A stretch of DNA of 64,000 nucleotides from Amycolatopsis sp. MtRt-6 (GCF_017308975.1 NZ_JADWPD010000002.1:486310-550309), one strand, 5' to 3'. Positions 54,754 through 63,922 are shown, counted from the first letter of the stretch. The notes: a model not told the origin generated them from the sequence alone. Numbers and translations: made by a program.

Positions 54754-55761
54754 ATGCCCTCGATCCGAGACGTCGCCAGGCAGGCGCGGGTGTCCACGGC
54801 GACCGCGTCGCGCGCGCTGCGCGGGCTGCCTTCGGTCACCGCGGAGACCCGGGCGCGGGTCGAACGGGTGGCCGCCGAGCTCGGCTACGTGATCCCGTTC
54901 AACGCCTCCAGCCTGGCTTCGGGACGTACCAACTCGGTCGGGATCGTGGTTCCGTACGTGTCCCGGTGGTTCTTCGGCACGGTGATCGCCGGGGCGGAGG
55001 CGGTGCTGCGCGAAGCCGGCCTGGACCTCGTCGTGTACGGCGTGCCCGACGCGGCCGGCCGGGCCCGCTTCTTCGACCGGCTGCCGGTACGCCGCCGGGT
55101 CGACGCGCTGCTGGTCCTGTCCCTGCCGCTGACCACGGGCGAAGCCGACGCGCTGCGGGCGCTGCGGGTCCCGGTGGTCCTGGTCGGCAGCACCGCCGAC
55201 GGCATCCCGTCGGTCCGCATCGACGACCTCGCCGCGGCGGCCCAGGCGGTGCGGCACCTGACCGGGCTCGGCCACCGCCGGATCGGCCTGCTCGGGGAGA
55301 CCGATCCCCCGCCCCACGGGTTCGCCACGCCCGGCAAGCGCCGGAACGGCTACCTGCACGCCCTCGCGGAAGCCGGGATCGAGCCGGAGCCGGGGCTCGA
55401 GGCAGCCGGCGGGTTCACCGCCGCCGCCGGCGAAACGGCGATGGAGCGCCTGCTCGCGCAGCCGTCCCCGCCGACCGCGGTGTTCGCGATGTCCGACGAA
55501 ATGGCCTTCGGCGCGTTGAAGACTCTTCGCCGCGCGCAGGTCGGCATCCCGGCCGAGGTGTCGGTGATCGGCTTCGACGACCACGAGCTGGCGGGCGCGC
55601 TCGACCTCACGACGATCGCGCAACCGGTGTCCGCCCAGGGAGAACGCGCGGCGGAGCTGCTGCTCGACCAGCTGCGGGGCCGGCCCCCGGCCGCGGATGT
55701 GGTGCTCCCCACGGAACTGGTCCGGCGGGGCAGCACCGGGCCGGCCCCCGTGCCGGTCTGA
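54754..55761 (+). CDS. LacI-family transcriptional regulator
   Basis: A 335-residue regulator. N-terminal HTH and hinge (SIRDVARQARVSTATASRAL, VERVAAELGYVIPFNASSLA), then the sugar-sensing domain (NSVGIVVPYVSRWFFGTVIA, HLTGLGHRRIGLLG, VSVIGFDDHELAGALDLTTI). GGAGG lies 5 bases before ATG 54754. No carbohydrate gene is adjacent, so its targets are elsewhere or are the small-protein genes nearby. Length normal. Confidence 0.92.
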   Translation: MPSIRDVARQARVSTATASRALRGLPSVTAETRARVERVAAELGYVIPFNASSLASGRTNSVGIVVPYVSRWFFGTVIAGAEAVLREAGLDLVVYGVPDAAGRARFFDRLPVRRRVDALLVLSLPLTTGEADALRALRVPVVLVGSTADGIPSVRIDDLAAAAQAVRHLTGLGHRRIGLLGETDPPPHGFATPGKRRNGYLHALAEAGIEPEPGLEAAGGFTAAAGETAMERLLAQPSPPTAVFAMSDEMAFGALKTLRRAQVGIPAEVSVIGFDDHELAGALDLTTIAQPVSAQGERAAELLLDQLRGRPPAADVVLPTELVRRGSTGPAPVPV

Positions 55762-55951
55762 GCGCCGCCGCCTTCCGCGTTTTTCGGAACCACCGGCGTT
55801 TCCTCGCGCATCTTCCCGAATTCCGCGCAGGAAAGCGCGGCCGAGGCGGTGCAACGCTTACACTGAACCGGGCGGCGATGGTCGCCGTCGGATGTGCATC
55901 CTCGGCCGGGAAAGGGACTCCACGCTCGATGTCCGCGCAAAGAGCAATCAG

Positions 55952-57043
55952 GTGAACGGCCTCCGCGCCGAAATCTGGGGCCGGCTGGCCGTCGAAATCG
56001 AGCAGGTACCGCCCGCGCGGCGCAACAAGGCGCACGACCTCGTCACCATGGCCATCTCCTTGCTGTGCGAGGACATCGACGCGGACACCCGCACCGAGTG
56101 GGACGCGCGCAGGATCGCCGCGATGCAAACCATGGGCAACGGCTGCGCCGCCGACGGCTGGCCGCTGGACCAGGTGCTCGAGCTACTCGGCCGGACGGGC
56201 GAGGAGACCGTGGCCGTGCTGGCGGCCACGCCCGGCACCACCGCCGGCCGGCTGAAGGCGCTCACCGAAACCTGCAACCGCTTCCTGCGGGAACTGCTGC
56301 GCGGCTACCAGGAAACGACGCTCGCGGTGAGGTCCCCGCGGTCCGCGGCGTACGACGACGCCGTGGCGCTCCTCCGCGGCGACGCGGCGACCGACCAGGG
56401 CCGGTTCGCGCCGGCCTACGCCGTGATGGCGTTCCGGACCGTCTCCGCGTCCACTGTGGACGACTCCGTGTTCGGCGAACCGGGCACCGGCGTGCTGACC
56501 GCACTGTGCGAACACGGCGGGTACGTGCTGGTCCCCGCCGGCGACGAGGAAACCGGCTTCGCCCGGTGCGCCGGCCTGCACACGTCCCTCCCCGACGGAA
56601 CCTGGGCGGGCGTCTCGTGGCAGAAGACCGGGCGGCTGCCCGCCGGGCGGGCCGAGGCGGCGGACGTGGTGACGGCGGCACTGGCGGCCCGGCGGCCGCC
56701 GGGGTGCTACCTGCTCGGCGACGTGCTGGTGGAGTACGCCGTGCTGACCCAGCGGCCGGTGGCCGACCTGCTCGTCGCCAAGATCGAGCCGATCACGCGC
56801 AACGAGGTCCTGCTGGAAACCCTGCGCGCGCTGCTGGCGGCCGACGGCAACCGGTCCAAGGCCGCGGCCGAGCTGATCATCCACCGCAGCACGTTGGACT
56901 ACCGGCTGCAGCGCATCGAACAGCTGACGGGCTACGACCCGACGTCGCTGCGCCAGCTGCACATCCTCAGCACGGCCCTCACGGCACACGAGGCGACCAC
57001 CACCCCGCCCCCGCCGTTGCCGCTGGAGGAATCCGGGCACTGA
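55952..57043 (+). CDS. PucR-type transcriptional regulator
   Basis: A 363-residue protein with a PucR C-terminal HTH: LLETLRALLAADGNRSKAAA, LIIHRSTLDYRLQRIEQLTG, typical of CdaR/PucR activators that end in an HTH_30 module. The N-terminal part is helical (a RsbRD-like segment, GRTGEETVAVLA, CNRFLRELLRGYQET), and the centre resembles a degenerate GGDEF-like or GAF-like sensor. GTG 55952 is my choice, with AGAG about 8 bases upstream; an in-frame ATG at 55892 exists. Ligand and targets unknown. Confidence 0.82.
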   Translation: MNGLRAEIWGRLAVEIEQVPPARRNKAHDLVTMAISLLCEDIDADTRTEWDARRIAAMQTMGNGCAADGWPLDQVLELLGRTGEETVAVLAATPGTTAGRLKALTETCNRFLRELLRGYQETTLAVRSPRSAAYDDAVALLRGDAATDQGRFAPAYAVMAFRTVSASTVDDSVFGEPGTGVLTALCEHGGYVLVPAGDEETGFARCAGLHTSLPDGTWAGVSWQKTGRLPAGRAEAADVVTAALAARRPPGCYLLGDVLVEYAVLTQRPVADLLVAKIEPITRNEVLLETLRALLAADGNRSKAAAELIIHRSTLDYRLQRIEQLTGYDPTSLRQLHILSTALTAHEATTTPPPPLPLEESGH

Positions 57044-57168
57044 GGCTTTCGCCGAATGCGAATTGATTCCGCCGCCGGCTTGGCCGAGACTGGCGAAGCC
57101 GATCATCGATCGGCGGACGGTCGATGTGGACCGGTTTCCTTTCCGCATTCTTCCGGAAGCAGGCGCGC

Positions 57169-58761
57169 ATGGTCATCCATTTCGTCCGGCACGGCGAATC
57201 GCTGGCGAACGAGCAGAACCTCTTCGCGGGCAGGCAGGACACCCCGCTCACCGAGCTGGGCCTCCGGCAGGCGCGGCAGGCGGGCGACCGCGTCGCCGCA
57301 CTCGGGATCCACTACGACGAGGTGCACGTTTCGCCGCTGGACCGGGCCCGGCGCACCGCCGGCGTGATCGTCGACCGGCTCGGCGCCCACCCCGAACTGG
57401 TCGTTTCGGACGCGCTCGTCGAGCGCGACTTCGGCGTCTTCACCGCCCAGAACAAGAGCCTGGTGAAGAAGAGCATCGGCTTCCGCGCCTACACCGAATA
57501 CTTCCACAGCAGCACCGGGTGCCCGCCCGGCGGGGAGTCCTGGAGCCTGCTGCACGACCGGATCCGCCGGTACTACGAGCAGGTCCTGCTGCCCCGGTCC
57601 CGGGCCGGGAAGAACATCCTCGTGGTCGCGCACAAGTACGTGGTCGAGATGTTCGCCGTCGTCGTCGCGGACCTCGCGGCGGAGGACTACCACGACCTGA
57701 AGGTCCCCAATGCGCGCCCGGTGTCCGAAGCGGACCTGCGGCGGCTCGTGCGCGGCTCGGCGAAGACGTCCGCGGTGCACGACTTCGGCGAGATCGTCGA
57801 GATCCGGCTCCCGGTCCTCGTGGCGGGCGGCGCCGCGCTCGGCGCGGCGGCCCAGCTGGCCCTGCACGTTCCGATCCCGGCGCCGGTCTTCACCGGGGTG
57901 CTGGTCGCACTGCTGGGGCTGAGCACGTTCTTCGGCATGCTCCGGCTCCATTCCGGGGTACTGCGGGAATACGGCCCGAGCATCCGGAAGGCGCTGCCGT
58001 TGACGGCGCTGCGGGTCGGCGCCGGGCTGGCCCTCGTCTGGTTCTTCGCCGACGGCCCCGCGTCGTCGCTCGGCCTGTTCCTGCTCCTGCCACCGGCACT
58101 GCTGACGCCGGCCCTTTCCCTGCTGTGGGGCGGCGACTACTTCGCCGCCGTCCGGCAGACGGTGACGGCCTCGCTCGTGCTGCCGGTCGTGGTGCTGGCG
58201 GCCGCGTGGTTCCCGCACCGGCTGCCCGGGCTCGGCACGGCGGCGGCCGGCTACGTCGCGGTGCTGGGCGGGGCGATGGTGCTGCCCGCGATCGTCGCGC
58301 AGGTGCTCCGCCGCCGCGACCCCATCCGGGCCGGGCAGCTGAGCACCAACTGGACCTGGGTCGGCGGCGCCGCGCTGGTCCCGCTGGCCGCGGTCGCCAC
58401 CTTCGCGTTGACGCCGGCGGACGGCGTGCACCCGGCCGGCTTGCTGCCGGCCGTGGCGGTCGTGCTCGCGACCCTGCTCGTGCTGCGCGCGATCGCCGTG
58501 CTGTACCTCAGGAAACGCGCCCTCCCGGCCGGCGAGGCCCGCGACCTGTTCATCACCCAGTGCACGCCCAACATCTTCCTGTGGTTCACGTTCGCCGGCG
58601 CGCTCGGGCACGGCGGGGCGTTGCTGGCACCGGTCGCCGCCTTCGGGTTTTTCGCGGCGATGCCGGCGGACGAGTTCGTCTTCGTGCGGCGCCACCGGAA
58701 GAAGCTGGGGGCCGCGATGGCGCGGAGTGTCACGCCGGTCGCCGTCCCGGCGCGAGCGTGA
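57169..58761 (+). CDS. Histidine phosphatase fused to a polytopic membrane domain
   Basis: A 530-residue fusion. Residues 1-200 are a histidine phosphatase: IHFVRHGESLANEQN with H8, LDRARRTAG (phosphate-binding Arg), VERDFGVF (acid) and the second His H155 in VVAHKYV. From about residue 220 on there are nine or ten membrane helices; LLLPPALLTPALSLLWGGDY followed by SLVLPVVVLAAAWF recalls the bile-acid/arsenite (BASS) transporter fold, but I am not sure. Phosphatase domains of this type are rarely membrane-fused. ATG 57169 is preferred (GGAAG upstream); ATG 57124 would add 15 residues. The joined frame is continuous, with no sign of assembly error. Confidence 0.8.
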   Translation: MVIHFVRHGESLANEQNLFAGRQDTPLTELGLRQARQAGDRVAALGIHYDEVHVSPLDRARRTAGVIVDRLGAHPELVVSDALVERDFGVFTAQNKSLVKKSIGFRAYTEYFHSSTGCPPGGESWSLLHDRIRRYYEQVLLPRSRAGKNILVVAHKYVVEMFAVVVADLAAEDYHDLKVPNARPVSEADLRRLVRGSAKTSAVHDFGEIVEIRLPVLVAGGAALGAAAQLALHVPIPAPVFTGVLVALLGLSTFFGMLRLHSGVLREYGPSIRKALPLTALRVGAGLALVWFFADGPASSLGLFLLLPPALLTPALSLLWGGDYFAAVRQTVTASLVLPVVVLAAAWFPHRLPGLGTAAAGYVAVLGGAMVLPAIVAQVLRRRDPIRAGQLSTNWTWVGGAALVPLAAVATFALTPADGVHPAGLLPAVAVVLATLLVLRAIAVLYLRKRALPAGEARDLFITQCTPNIFLWFTFAGALGHGGALLAPVAAFGFFAAMPADEFVFVRRHRKKLGAAMARSVTPVAVPARA

Positions 58762-58897
58762 CGAGGTGGAAGCTTCCACCCGGCTCGCCCGCGCCCGCCG
58801 CGGGCGGAGCCGGTGCGCACGGTGCCGGCCTGCCGGCGCACCAGCTCATCGCTCTGCTGCCGGGCCTGTCCTGAGCGGCTGCCCGTGTTCGCGGTGC

Positions 58898-59728
58898 TCA
58901 GCGGCCGAACGCGGCCGCGTTGTCACCGGCCCAGTCGGCGAAGGTGAGCGCGGGCCTGCCCAGGAGGTCCGCCACGGTGCCGGTCGTCGGACCGGGACGC
59001 TCGCTGTAGTCGGCCAGGGACCCGAGCAGGCGGGCGGGGACCTCCTCGGGCAGCCCCTGCGCGAGCAGGCCCTGCCGGACCTGCTCGGGCGGGAGCTCCT
59101 GGAAGGACAGTGTCCGGCCGAGGGCGGCGCCGATGAGCCGCACCTTTTCGTGCTGGTCCAGCGACTGCGGCCCGGTCAGCGTGTACACCGCATCCGCCGG
59201 GAGCTCGCCGCGGAGGGCTTGGACGGCGACCGCGGCGATGTCGGCCTCGTGGATCGGCGAGCTGGCCGCCCGGCCGTACGCGCCGCGCACCACGTCGCCC
59301 GCCTTGATCTGGGGTGCCCAGGCCAGCGCGTTGGCGGCGAAGTCGGCCAGGCGCAGGACCGTCCACTCCAGACCGGACTGGGTGACGAGGTCCTCGGCCG
59401 CCGTGAACTGGGCGGCGAAGCGGGGCTCGCCCGCGGGGTACTCCACGGTGGTGGCCGACAGCAGCACCACGCGCCGCACCCCTTGCTTGACGGCCAGCTT
59501 CAGCAGCTCGCCGAGCCCGGGACCGGTGGCGCGCGGGCTGATCTGCACCGCTTCGACGCCGTCCAGCGCCGCCTCGATCCACTGGGGGTGGAACAGGTCG
59601 CCCCGGACGGTTTTCCCGCCGGGCAGCGACGTCCCGTCGAGACCGCGGGTGACCGCGACAGCCTCGTCCGGCAGCAGTTTCAGCACCTGGCGTCCCACGA
59701 CGCCGTTGGCTCCGGTGAGCAGGATCAT
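58898..59728 (-). CDS. NmrA-like NAD(P)-binding protein
   Basis: A 276-residue atypical short-chain dehydrogenase. MILLTGANGVVGRQVLKLL is the Gly-rich nucleotide site; GVEAVQIS and VVLLSATTVEYP follow the NmrA/quinone-oxidoreductase-2 pattern (YesF/QorB-like). It lacks an obvious catalytic Tyr-Lys pair, as is usual for NmrA types, so it may be a redox sensor or a quinone reductase. AAGGA lies upstream of ATG 59728. It follows the flavoprotein gene by 26 bases on the same strand, so the pair is probably co-transcribed. Confidence 0.85.
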   Translation of the reverse strand: MILLTGANGVVGRQVLKLLPDEAVAVTRGLDGTSLPGGKTVRGDLFHPQWIEAALDGVEAVQISPRATGPGLGELLKLAVKQGVRRVVLLSATTVEYPAGEPRFAAQFTAAEDLVTQSGLEWTVLRLADFAANALAWAPQIKAGDVVRGAYGRAASSPIHEADIAAVAVQALRGELPADAVYTLTGPQSLDQHEKVRLIGAALGRTLSFQELPPEQVRQGLLAQGLPEEVPARLLGSLADYSERPGPTTGTVADLLGRPALTFADWAGDNAAAFGR

Positions 59729-59754
59729 GGTGATCGTTCCTTTCTCGGACGAGG

Positions 59755-60930
59755 TCAGCCGGCGGTCACGAGCGGCTCTGCGGCCGCGACGACGTGGCGG
59801 CGCCGCACCGGGGCCATCGAGGTCGGGTGGGCGATGCTCCACGCCGCGGTCTTGCAGATGAGTTCCTTGACGCGCGCGGCCGTCTTGCCGGTGAGGGCGG
59901 ACGGCTTCGGCCGGTCGTCCGGGGTCACCCACTGCACGAGTGCGTCGTGGCGGCCGAGGCTGATGCACTGGCCGCTGTAGCCGATCTTGTTCTCCGGGAG
60001 CGGGCGTCCGGTCAACCGGGCGGCGATGGCGTCGGCGGCCTGGTGCGCCGTCGGCACCCCCGAGGCGCAGGACATCCGCAGCGGCGCACCGCTCGCGCCC
60101 TTGGCGAACGCGGCGTCACCGACGGCGTAGACGTCGGCGTGCGAGACCGACCGCATCGTGTCGTCGACGACGATCTGCCCGGTCTCGGCGACTTCCAGGG
60201 TCGTGGCCGCGGCGATGGGGTGCACGGCGAACCCGGCCGTCCAGACGGTCACGTCGGCCGGGATCCTGCGGCCGTCGGCGGTGACCGCGGCGCCCGGTTC
60301 GACGCCCGTGATGCCGGTGTTCTCGTGCACGGTGATGCCGAGCCGGTCGAACGTCCTGCGCAGGTGGCTCTGCCCCTTCTCGCTCAGCCAGTCACCGAGG
60401 CCGGCGCGGGCGGCGATGGCGACGTCGAGGTCCGGGCGAGCTTCGGCGATCTCGGTGACGGCTTCGATGCCGGTGAGGCCGCCGCCGGCGACCAGCACGG
60501 TCCCGCCCGCGGCCAGCTCGGCCAGGCGCCCCCGCAACCGCAGCGCGGACTGCTTGCCGGCGATGTGGTGGGCGTGCTCGGCGACGCCCGGGACGCCGTG
60601 GTCGCCCGCCGTGCTGCCGAGGGCGTAGACGAGCGTGTCGTAGGCGAGCTCGTCACCGCCGGTGAGGGCGACGGTCTTCCGTTCGGCGTCGACGGCGGCG
60701 ACCCGCGCGATCCGCACCTGCACCCCGGTGCCGGCGAAGACGTCGGCCAGCGGGCGGGGCTTCAGGTCCTGCCCGGTCGCCAGCTGGTGCAGGCGGACGC
60801 GCTCGACGAACTCGGCGTCGGCGTTGACGAGGGTGATCTCGGTGTCGGCGGGGTGCAGCCGCTTCGCGAGGCGCCCGGCGGCGTTGGCTCCGGCGTATCC
60901 GGCCCCGAGAACGACGATGCGGTGCTTCAT
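59755..60930 (-). CDS. NDH-2-like FAD-dependent pyridine-nucleotide oxidoreductase
   Basis: A 391-residue flavoprotein. IVVLGAGYAGANAAGRLAKR binds FAD; VLVAGGGLTGIEAVTEIAEA binds NAD(P)H; VYAVGDAAF closes the FAD site. Pattern matches type II NADH dehydrogenases and related oxidoreductases that pass electrons to quinones. The C-terminal membrane-anchoring helix of true NDH-2 is not clear. Start ATG 60930. Its upstream region shares a 13-mer with that of the sigma-factor gene, so it is a probable target of that factor. Confidence 0.88.
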   Translation of the reverse strand: MKHRIVVLGAGYAGANAAGRLAKRLHPADTEITLVNADAEFVERVRLHQLATGQDLKPRPLADVFAGTGVQVRIARVAAVDAERKTVALTGGDELAYDTLVYALGSTAGDHGVPGVAEHAHHIAGKQSALRLRGRLAELAAGGTVLVAGGGLTGIEAVTEIAEARPDLDVAIAARAGLGDWLSEKGQSHLRRTFDRLGITVHENTGITGVEPGAAVTADGRRIPADVTVWTAGFAVHPIAAATTLEVAETGQIVVDDTMRSVSHADVYAVGDAAFAKGASGAPLRMSCASGVPTAHQAADAIAARLTGRPLPENKIGYSGQCISLGRHDALVQWVTPDDRPKPSALTGKTAARVKELICKTAAWSIAHPTSMAPVRRRHVVAAAEPLVTAG

Positions 60931-60940
60931 GGTTTTGCTC

Positions 60941-60975
60941 CTGTCCGGTCGGTGTGTGCTCCCTGAACCGGACAG
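60941..60975. promoter_or_regulatory. Inverted repeat and shared 13-mer upstream of the flavoprotein gene
   Basis: CTGTCCGG (60941-60948) and CCGGACAG (60968-60975) form a perfect 8-bp inverted repeat. The 13-mer TGTCCGGTCGGTG (60942-60954) recurs exactly before the sigma gene (61975-61987). Candidate control site for both. Confidence 0.5.
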
Positions 60976-61012
60976 CGGCGCGAAACCTGACAGAAGCTCG
61001 ATGTGACCTGAG

Positions 61013-61957
61013 TCACCAGTCGCCGGCGAGCGGCTCCCCGTGGTCGGCGCCCGCCCAGCCGCGCATCGCGCGGCCGAGCTTGGCGGGGTTCGCCTGGGCG
61101 TGGACGGCCGCGATGCCGCCGTCGGTCACGTCCAGCGTGAAGACGCCGGCGATCCGCTCCCCGACCACCATGACCAGCGCGGGCATCCCGTTGGCGACCG
61201 CCGCGTACAGGTCGGGGCGGCCGCCGACCATGTCCCACTTGGCGTCGCTGGGCGTGAACAGCGTGCGCAGGAACCGGGCCACCCGCAGGGCACCGGTGAT
61301 CGGCCGCCGCACCGAGAGGACCACGCCGCCGCCGTCGCCGATGCTGACGGCGTCGTCGGCCAGCATCTTGACGAGGGAGTCGGTCCGGCCGCTGAGGGCC
61401 GCGGCGAGGAACTCCTCGACGATCTTGCGGGCGGCTGCCGCGTCGACCTCGACCCGGCGCCGGTCGGCGGCCAGGTGCTGCTTGGCCCGCCGGTAGATCT
61501 GCTGGCAGTTCGGCTCGGTGAGGTCGAGCACCTCGGCGATCTCGCCGTGCGAGTACCCGAACGCCTCGCGCAGCACGTAGACGACGCGTTCCTTGGCCGA
61601 GAGCCGCTCCATCAACGTGAGCATCGCGATCGAGACGGATTCCCGCTGCTCGACGGTGTCCGACGGGCCGAGCATCCGGTCGCCGGCGAAGACCGGCTCG
61701 GGCAGCCACTGGCCCACGTAGGTCTCCCGCTTGGCACGCGCGGAGGTGAGCCGGTTGAGGCAGAGGTTGGTGAGCACCTTCGTGAGCCACGCTTCGGGCG
61801 TCTCGATGCGGTCCCGTTCGGCGGACTGCCAGCGCAGGAACGTGTCCTGCACCGCGTCTTCGGCGTCGGTCGCCGACCCCAGCAGGCGGTAGGCGATGGC
61901 TTCCAGCCTCGCCCTGGCGCTCTCGAACACCTCGACCTCGTGCACACCGACCGGCAT
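61013..61957 (-). CDS. SigJ/ECF41-type RNA polymerase sigma factor with SnoaL-like domain
   Basis: A 314-residue extracytoplasmic-function sigma factor. Sigma region 2 (ARLEAIAYRLLGSATDAEDA, VQDTFLRWQ) and region 4 (VYVLREAFGYSHGEIAEVLD, NCQQIYRRAKQHL) are followed by a C-terminal SnoaL-like domain of about 115 residues (DAVSIGDGGGVVLSVRRPIT), the mark of the ECF41/SigJ group, in which that domain replaces a separate anti-sigma factor. ATG 61957; upstream in-frame codons are spurious. The group is typically linked to oxidoreductase genes, as here with the flavoprotein and NmrA-like genes. Confidence 0.92.
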   Translation of the reverse strand: MPVGVHEVEVFESARARLEAIAYRLLGSATDAEDAVQDTFLRWQSAERDRIETPEAWLTKVLTNLCLNRLTSARAKRETYVGQWLPEPVFAGDRMLGPSDTVEQRESVSIAMLTLMERLSAKERVVYVLREAFGYSHGEIAEVLDLTEPNCQQIYRRAKQHLAADRRRVEVDAAAARKIVEEFLAAALSGRTDSLVKMLADDAVSIGDGGGVVLSVRRPITGALRVARFLRTLFTPSDAKWDMVGGRPDLYAAVANGMPALVMVVGERIAGVFTLDVTDGGIAAVHAQANPAKLGRAMRGWAGADHGEPLAGDW

Positions 61958-61974
61958 GCCTTCAGTCAACCAGG

Positions 61975-61995
61975 TGTCCGGTCGGTGGTGTCCGG
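61975..61995. promoter_or_regulatory. TGTCCGG direct repeat upstream of the sigma gene
   Basis: TGTCCGG at 61975 and 61989 (14-bp period); the first copy lies within TGTCCGGTCGGTG, shared exactly with 60942-60954. It is 18 bases from the sigma start codon, overlapping the expected promoter. Confidence 0.5.
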
Positions 61996-62046
61996 TTTTC
62001 GCCAACCCGTCCGGCCCGGACGTGCGCTCGGCCGCGGCCGGGGAAC

Positions 62047-62193
62047 CTAACTCGCCGGGAGCCGCCGGTCTTCGCGGGCGCGGCGGGCCGCGATGCGGGC
62101 GTCCGTGCGGGCCTGGCACAGTGCCACCGCGAGCCGGGCCGACACCACCAGGATCGCCACCGCCGCCACGACCACCTGTGCTCCGGTGTCCAT
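62047..62193 (-). CDS. Small single-helix membrane protein
   Basis: A 48-residue protein: short start, one membrane helix (GAQVVVAAVAILVVSARLAV) and a basic cytoplasmic tail (RIAARRAREDRRLPAS). AAGGAG lies 7 bases before ATG 62193, which supports translation. No homologue is recognised; small proteins of this build often modulate a larger membrane partner, but none is evident here. Confidence 0.6.
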   Translation of the reverse strand: MDTGAQVVVAAVAILVVSARLAVALCQARTDARIAARRAREDRRLPAS

Positions 62194-62414
62194 CCGGCCG
62201 CTCCTTCCCGGCTTGCGCCTGTTCCCCTCATGACACCACCCGGGACCCCGCGCCACCGGCCCGGCGGGCCCGGGTGGGGAAATCCCTCACGACCACGGCC
62301 GGCCCGTCCGCCGTTCGAGGAACCTTCTCCCCGATTCGGCGTCTTTCCGCCCGCGCGCCGCCGTCCGCGCCCGAAACTGGACGTCCGTGATCCCCGGCCG
62401 ATCGGGAGCAGACC

Positions 62415-63842
62415 ATGAGCACCGCCGTCGTCGTCGGCAGCGGCCCCAACGGGCTCGCCGCCGCCGTGGCACTGGCCCGCGAGGGTGTCGAAGTCACCGT
62501 GCTCGAGGCCGCCGGGCGGATCGGCGGTGGCGCCCGGTCCACCGAGGCCATCCTGCCGGGGCTGCTGCACGACGACTGCTCGGCGTTCCACCCGATGGCC
62601 GTCGGCTCGGCCTTCCTCGCGCAGCTGGGCCTCGACCGGTACGGCCTGTCCTGGGCGTGGCCGGAGATCGACTGCGCGCACCCGCTCGACGGCGGGGACG
62701 CGGCCCTGCTGCACCGGTCCGTCGCGGCCACCGAAGCCGCCCTCGGCTCCGACGGCGCCCGCTGGCGGCGCGCCTTCGGCCGCCCGGCGGCGCGGTTCGA
62801 CGCGCTCGCCGAGGACATTATGGGCCCGCTGGTGCGGTTCCCGAAGCACCCCTTGACGCTGGCGCGGTTCGGCCTGCCCGCCACCCTGCCCGGTGCCGTC
62901 TTCGCGCGGCTGTTCGCCACGGAGCGGGCGCGGGCGCTCTTCGGCGGCATCGCCGCGCACGCCTTCCGGCCGCTGCACCACCCGATGACGTCGGCCATCG
63001 GCCTCGGCATCATCGCGGCCGGGCACCGGCACGGCTGGCCGGTCGCCGTCGGCGGGTCCGGCTCGATCACCACCGCGCTGGCGAAGCTGCTGGCCGACCT
63101 CGGCGGCCGGATCGAGACGGGCGTGCGCGTCACCTCGGCGACGCAGCTCCCGCCCGCCGACGTGACGCTGTTCGACCTCACCCCTGGCGCGGTCGCGGAC
63201 ATCCTCGGCGACCGCCTGCCCCCGCGGATCGCCCGCGCCTACCGCCGGTACCGGCACGGGCCGGGCGCGTTCAAGGTCGACTTCGCCGTCGAGGGCGGCG
63301 TGCCGTGGGCCAACACCGACGTCCGCCGGGCCGGCACCGTCCACTTGGGCGGGACCTACGCCGAGCTCGCCGCGGGCGAACGCGAAATCCACGCCGGACG
63401 GCTGCCGGCGCGACCGTTCGTCCTGGCCGGGCAGCAGTACCTGGCCGATCCCGGCCGCTCGGCGGGCACCGTCCATCCACTGTGGACGTACGCGCACGTG
63501 CCGCACGGCTACCCGGGCGACGCCACCGAAGCCATCATCGAACAGATCGAACGGTTCGCGCCCGGCTTCCGCGACCGGATCGTCGGCACGGCGGTCCGCT
63601 CGGCCACGCAGATGGCGGTGTACAACCCCAACTACGTCGGCGGCGACGTCATCACCGGCGCCACGACCGTCCGCCAGCTCGTGTTCGGGCCGCGGATCAC
63701 GCTTTCGCCGTACGACGTCGGCGTGCCGGGCATGTACCTGTGCTCGGCGGCGACCCCGCCCGGCGCGGGCGCGCACGGCATGTGCGGCGCGAACGCCGCC
63801 GCGCGGGCCCTGCGCCACCTCCGCCGCGCCCGGCGGGCGTGA
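62415..63842 (+). CDS. Phytoene-desaturase-like FAD-dependent oxidoreductase
   Basis: A 475-residue amine-oxidase/phytoene-dehydrogenase-type flavoprotein. The N-terminal FAD site is VVVGSGPNGLAAAVALAREG with EAAGRIGGGARST; the C-terminal part (VGVPGMYLCSAATPPGAGAH, MCGANAAARALR) closes the FAD domain. Length is normal for the NAD(P)/FAD-dependent group distinct from carotenoid CrtI; no crt genes are near, so the substrate is unknown. ATG 62415. Single gene. Confidence 0.88.
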   Translation: MSTAVVVGSGPNGLAAAVALAREGVEVTVLEAAGRIGGGARSTEAILPGLLHDDCSAFHPMAVGSAFLAQLGLDRYGLSWAWPEIDCAHPLDGGDAALLHRSVAATEAALGSDGARWRRAFGRPAARFDALAEDIMGPLVRFPKHPLTLARFGLPATLPGAVFARLFATERARALFGGIAAHAFRPLHHPMTSAIGLGIIAAGHRHGWPVAVGGSGSITTALAKLLADLGGRIETGVRVTSATQLPPADVTLFDLTPGAVADILGDRLPPRIARAYRRYRHGPGAFKVDFAVEGGVPWANTDVRRAGTVHLGGTYAELAAGEREIHAGRLPARPFVLAGQQYLADPGRSAGTVHPLWTYAHVPHGYPGDATEAIIEQIERFAPGFRDRIVGTAVRSATQMAVYNPNYVGGDVITGATTVRQLVFGPRITLSPYDVGVPGMYLCSAATPPGAGAHGMCGANAAARALRHLRRARRA

Positions 63843-63922
63843 CCGCGTTCCGCGTTTCCCCCGGGAAGGTTTCCGCCGATCGCTGATGGCCCGCGGGCCG
63901 GTGGGCGAAATACGCTTGTCCC

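Noticed and set aside
62415..63842. Carotenoid biosynthesis cluster
   Set aside because: The protein is phytoene-desaturase-like, but no crtB, crtE or cyclase gene is near and the sequence fits the wider oxidoreductase group.
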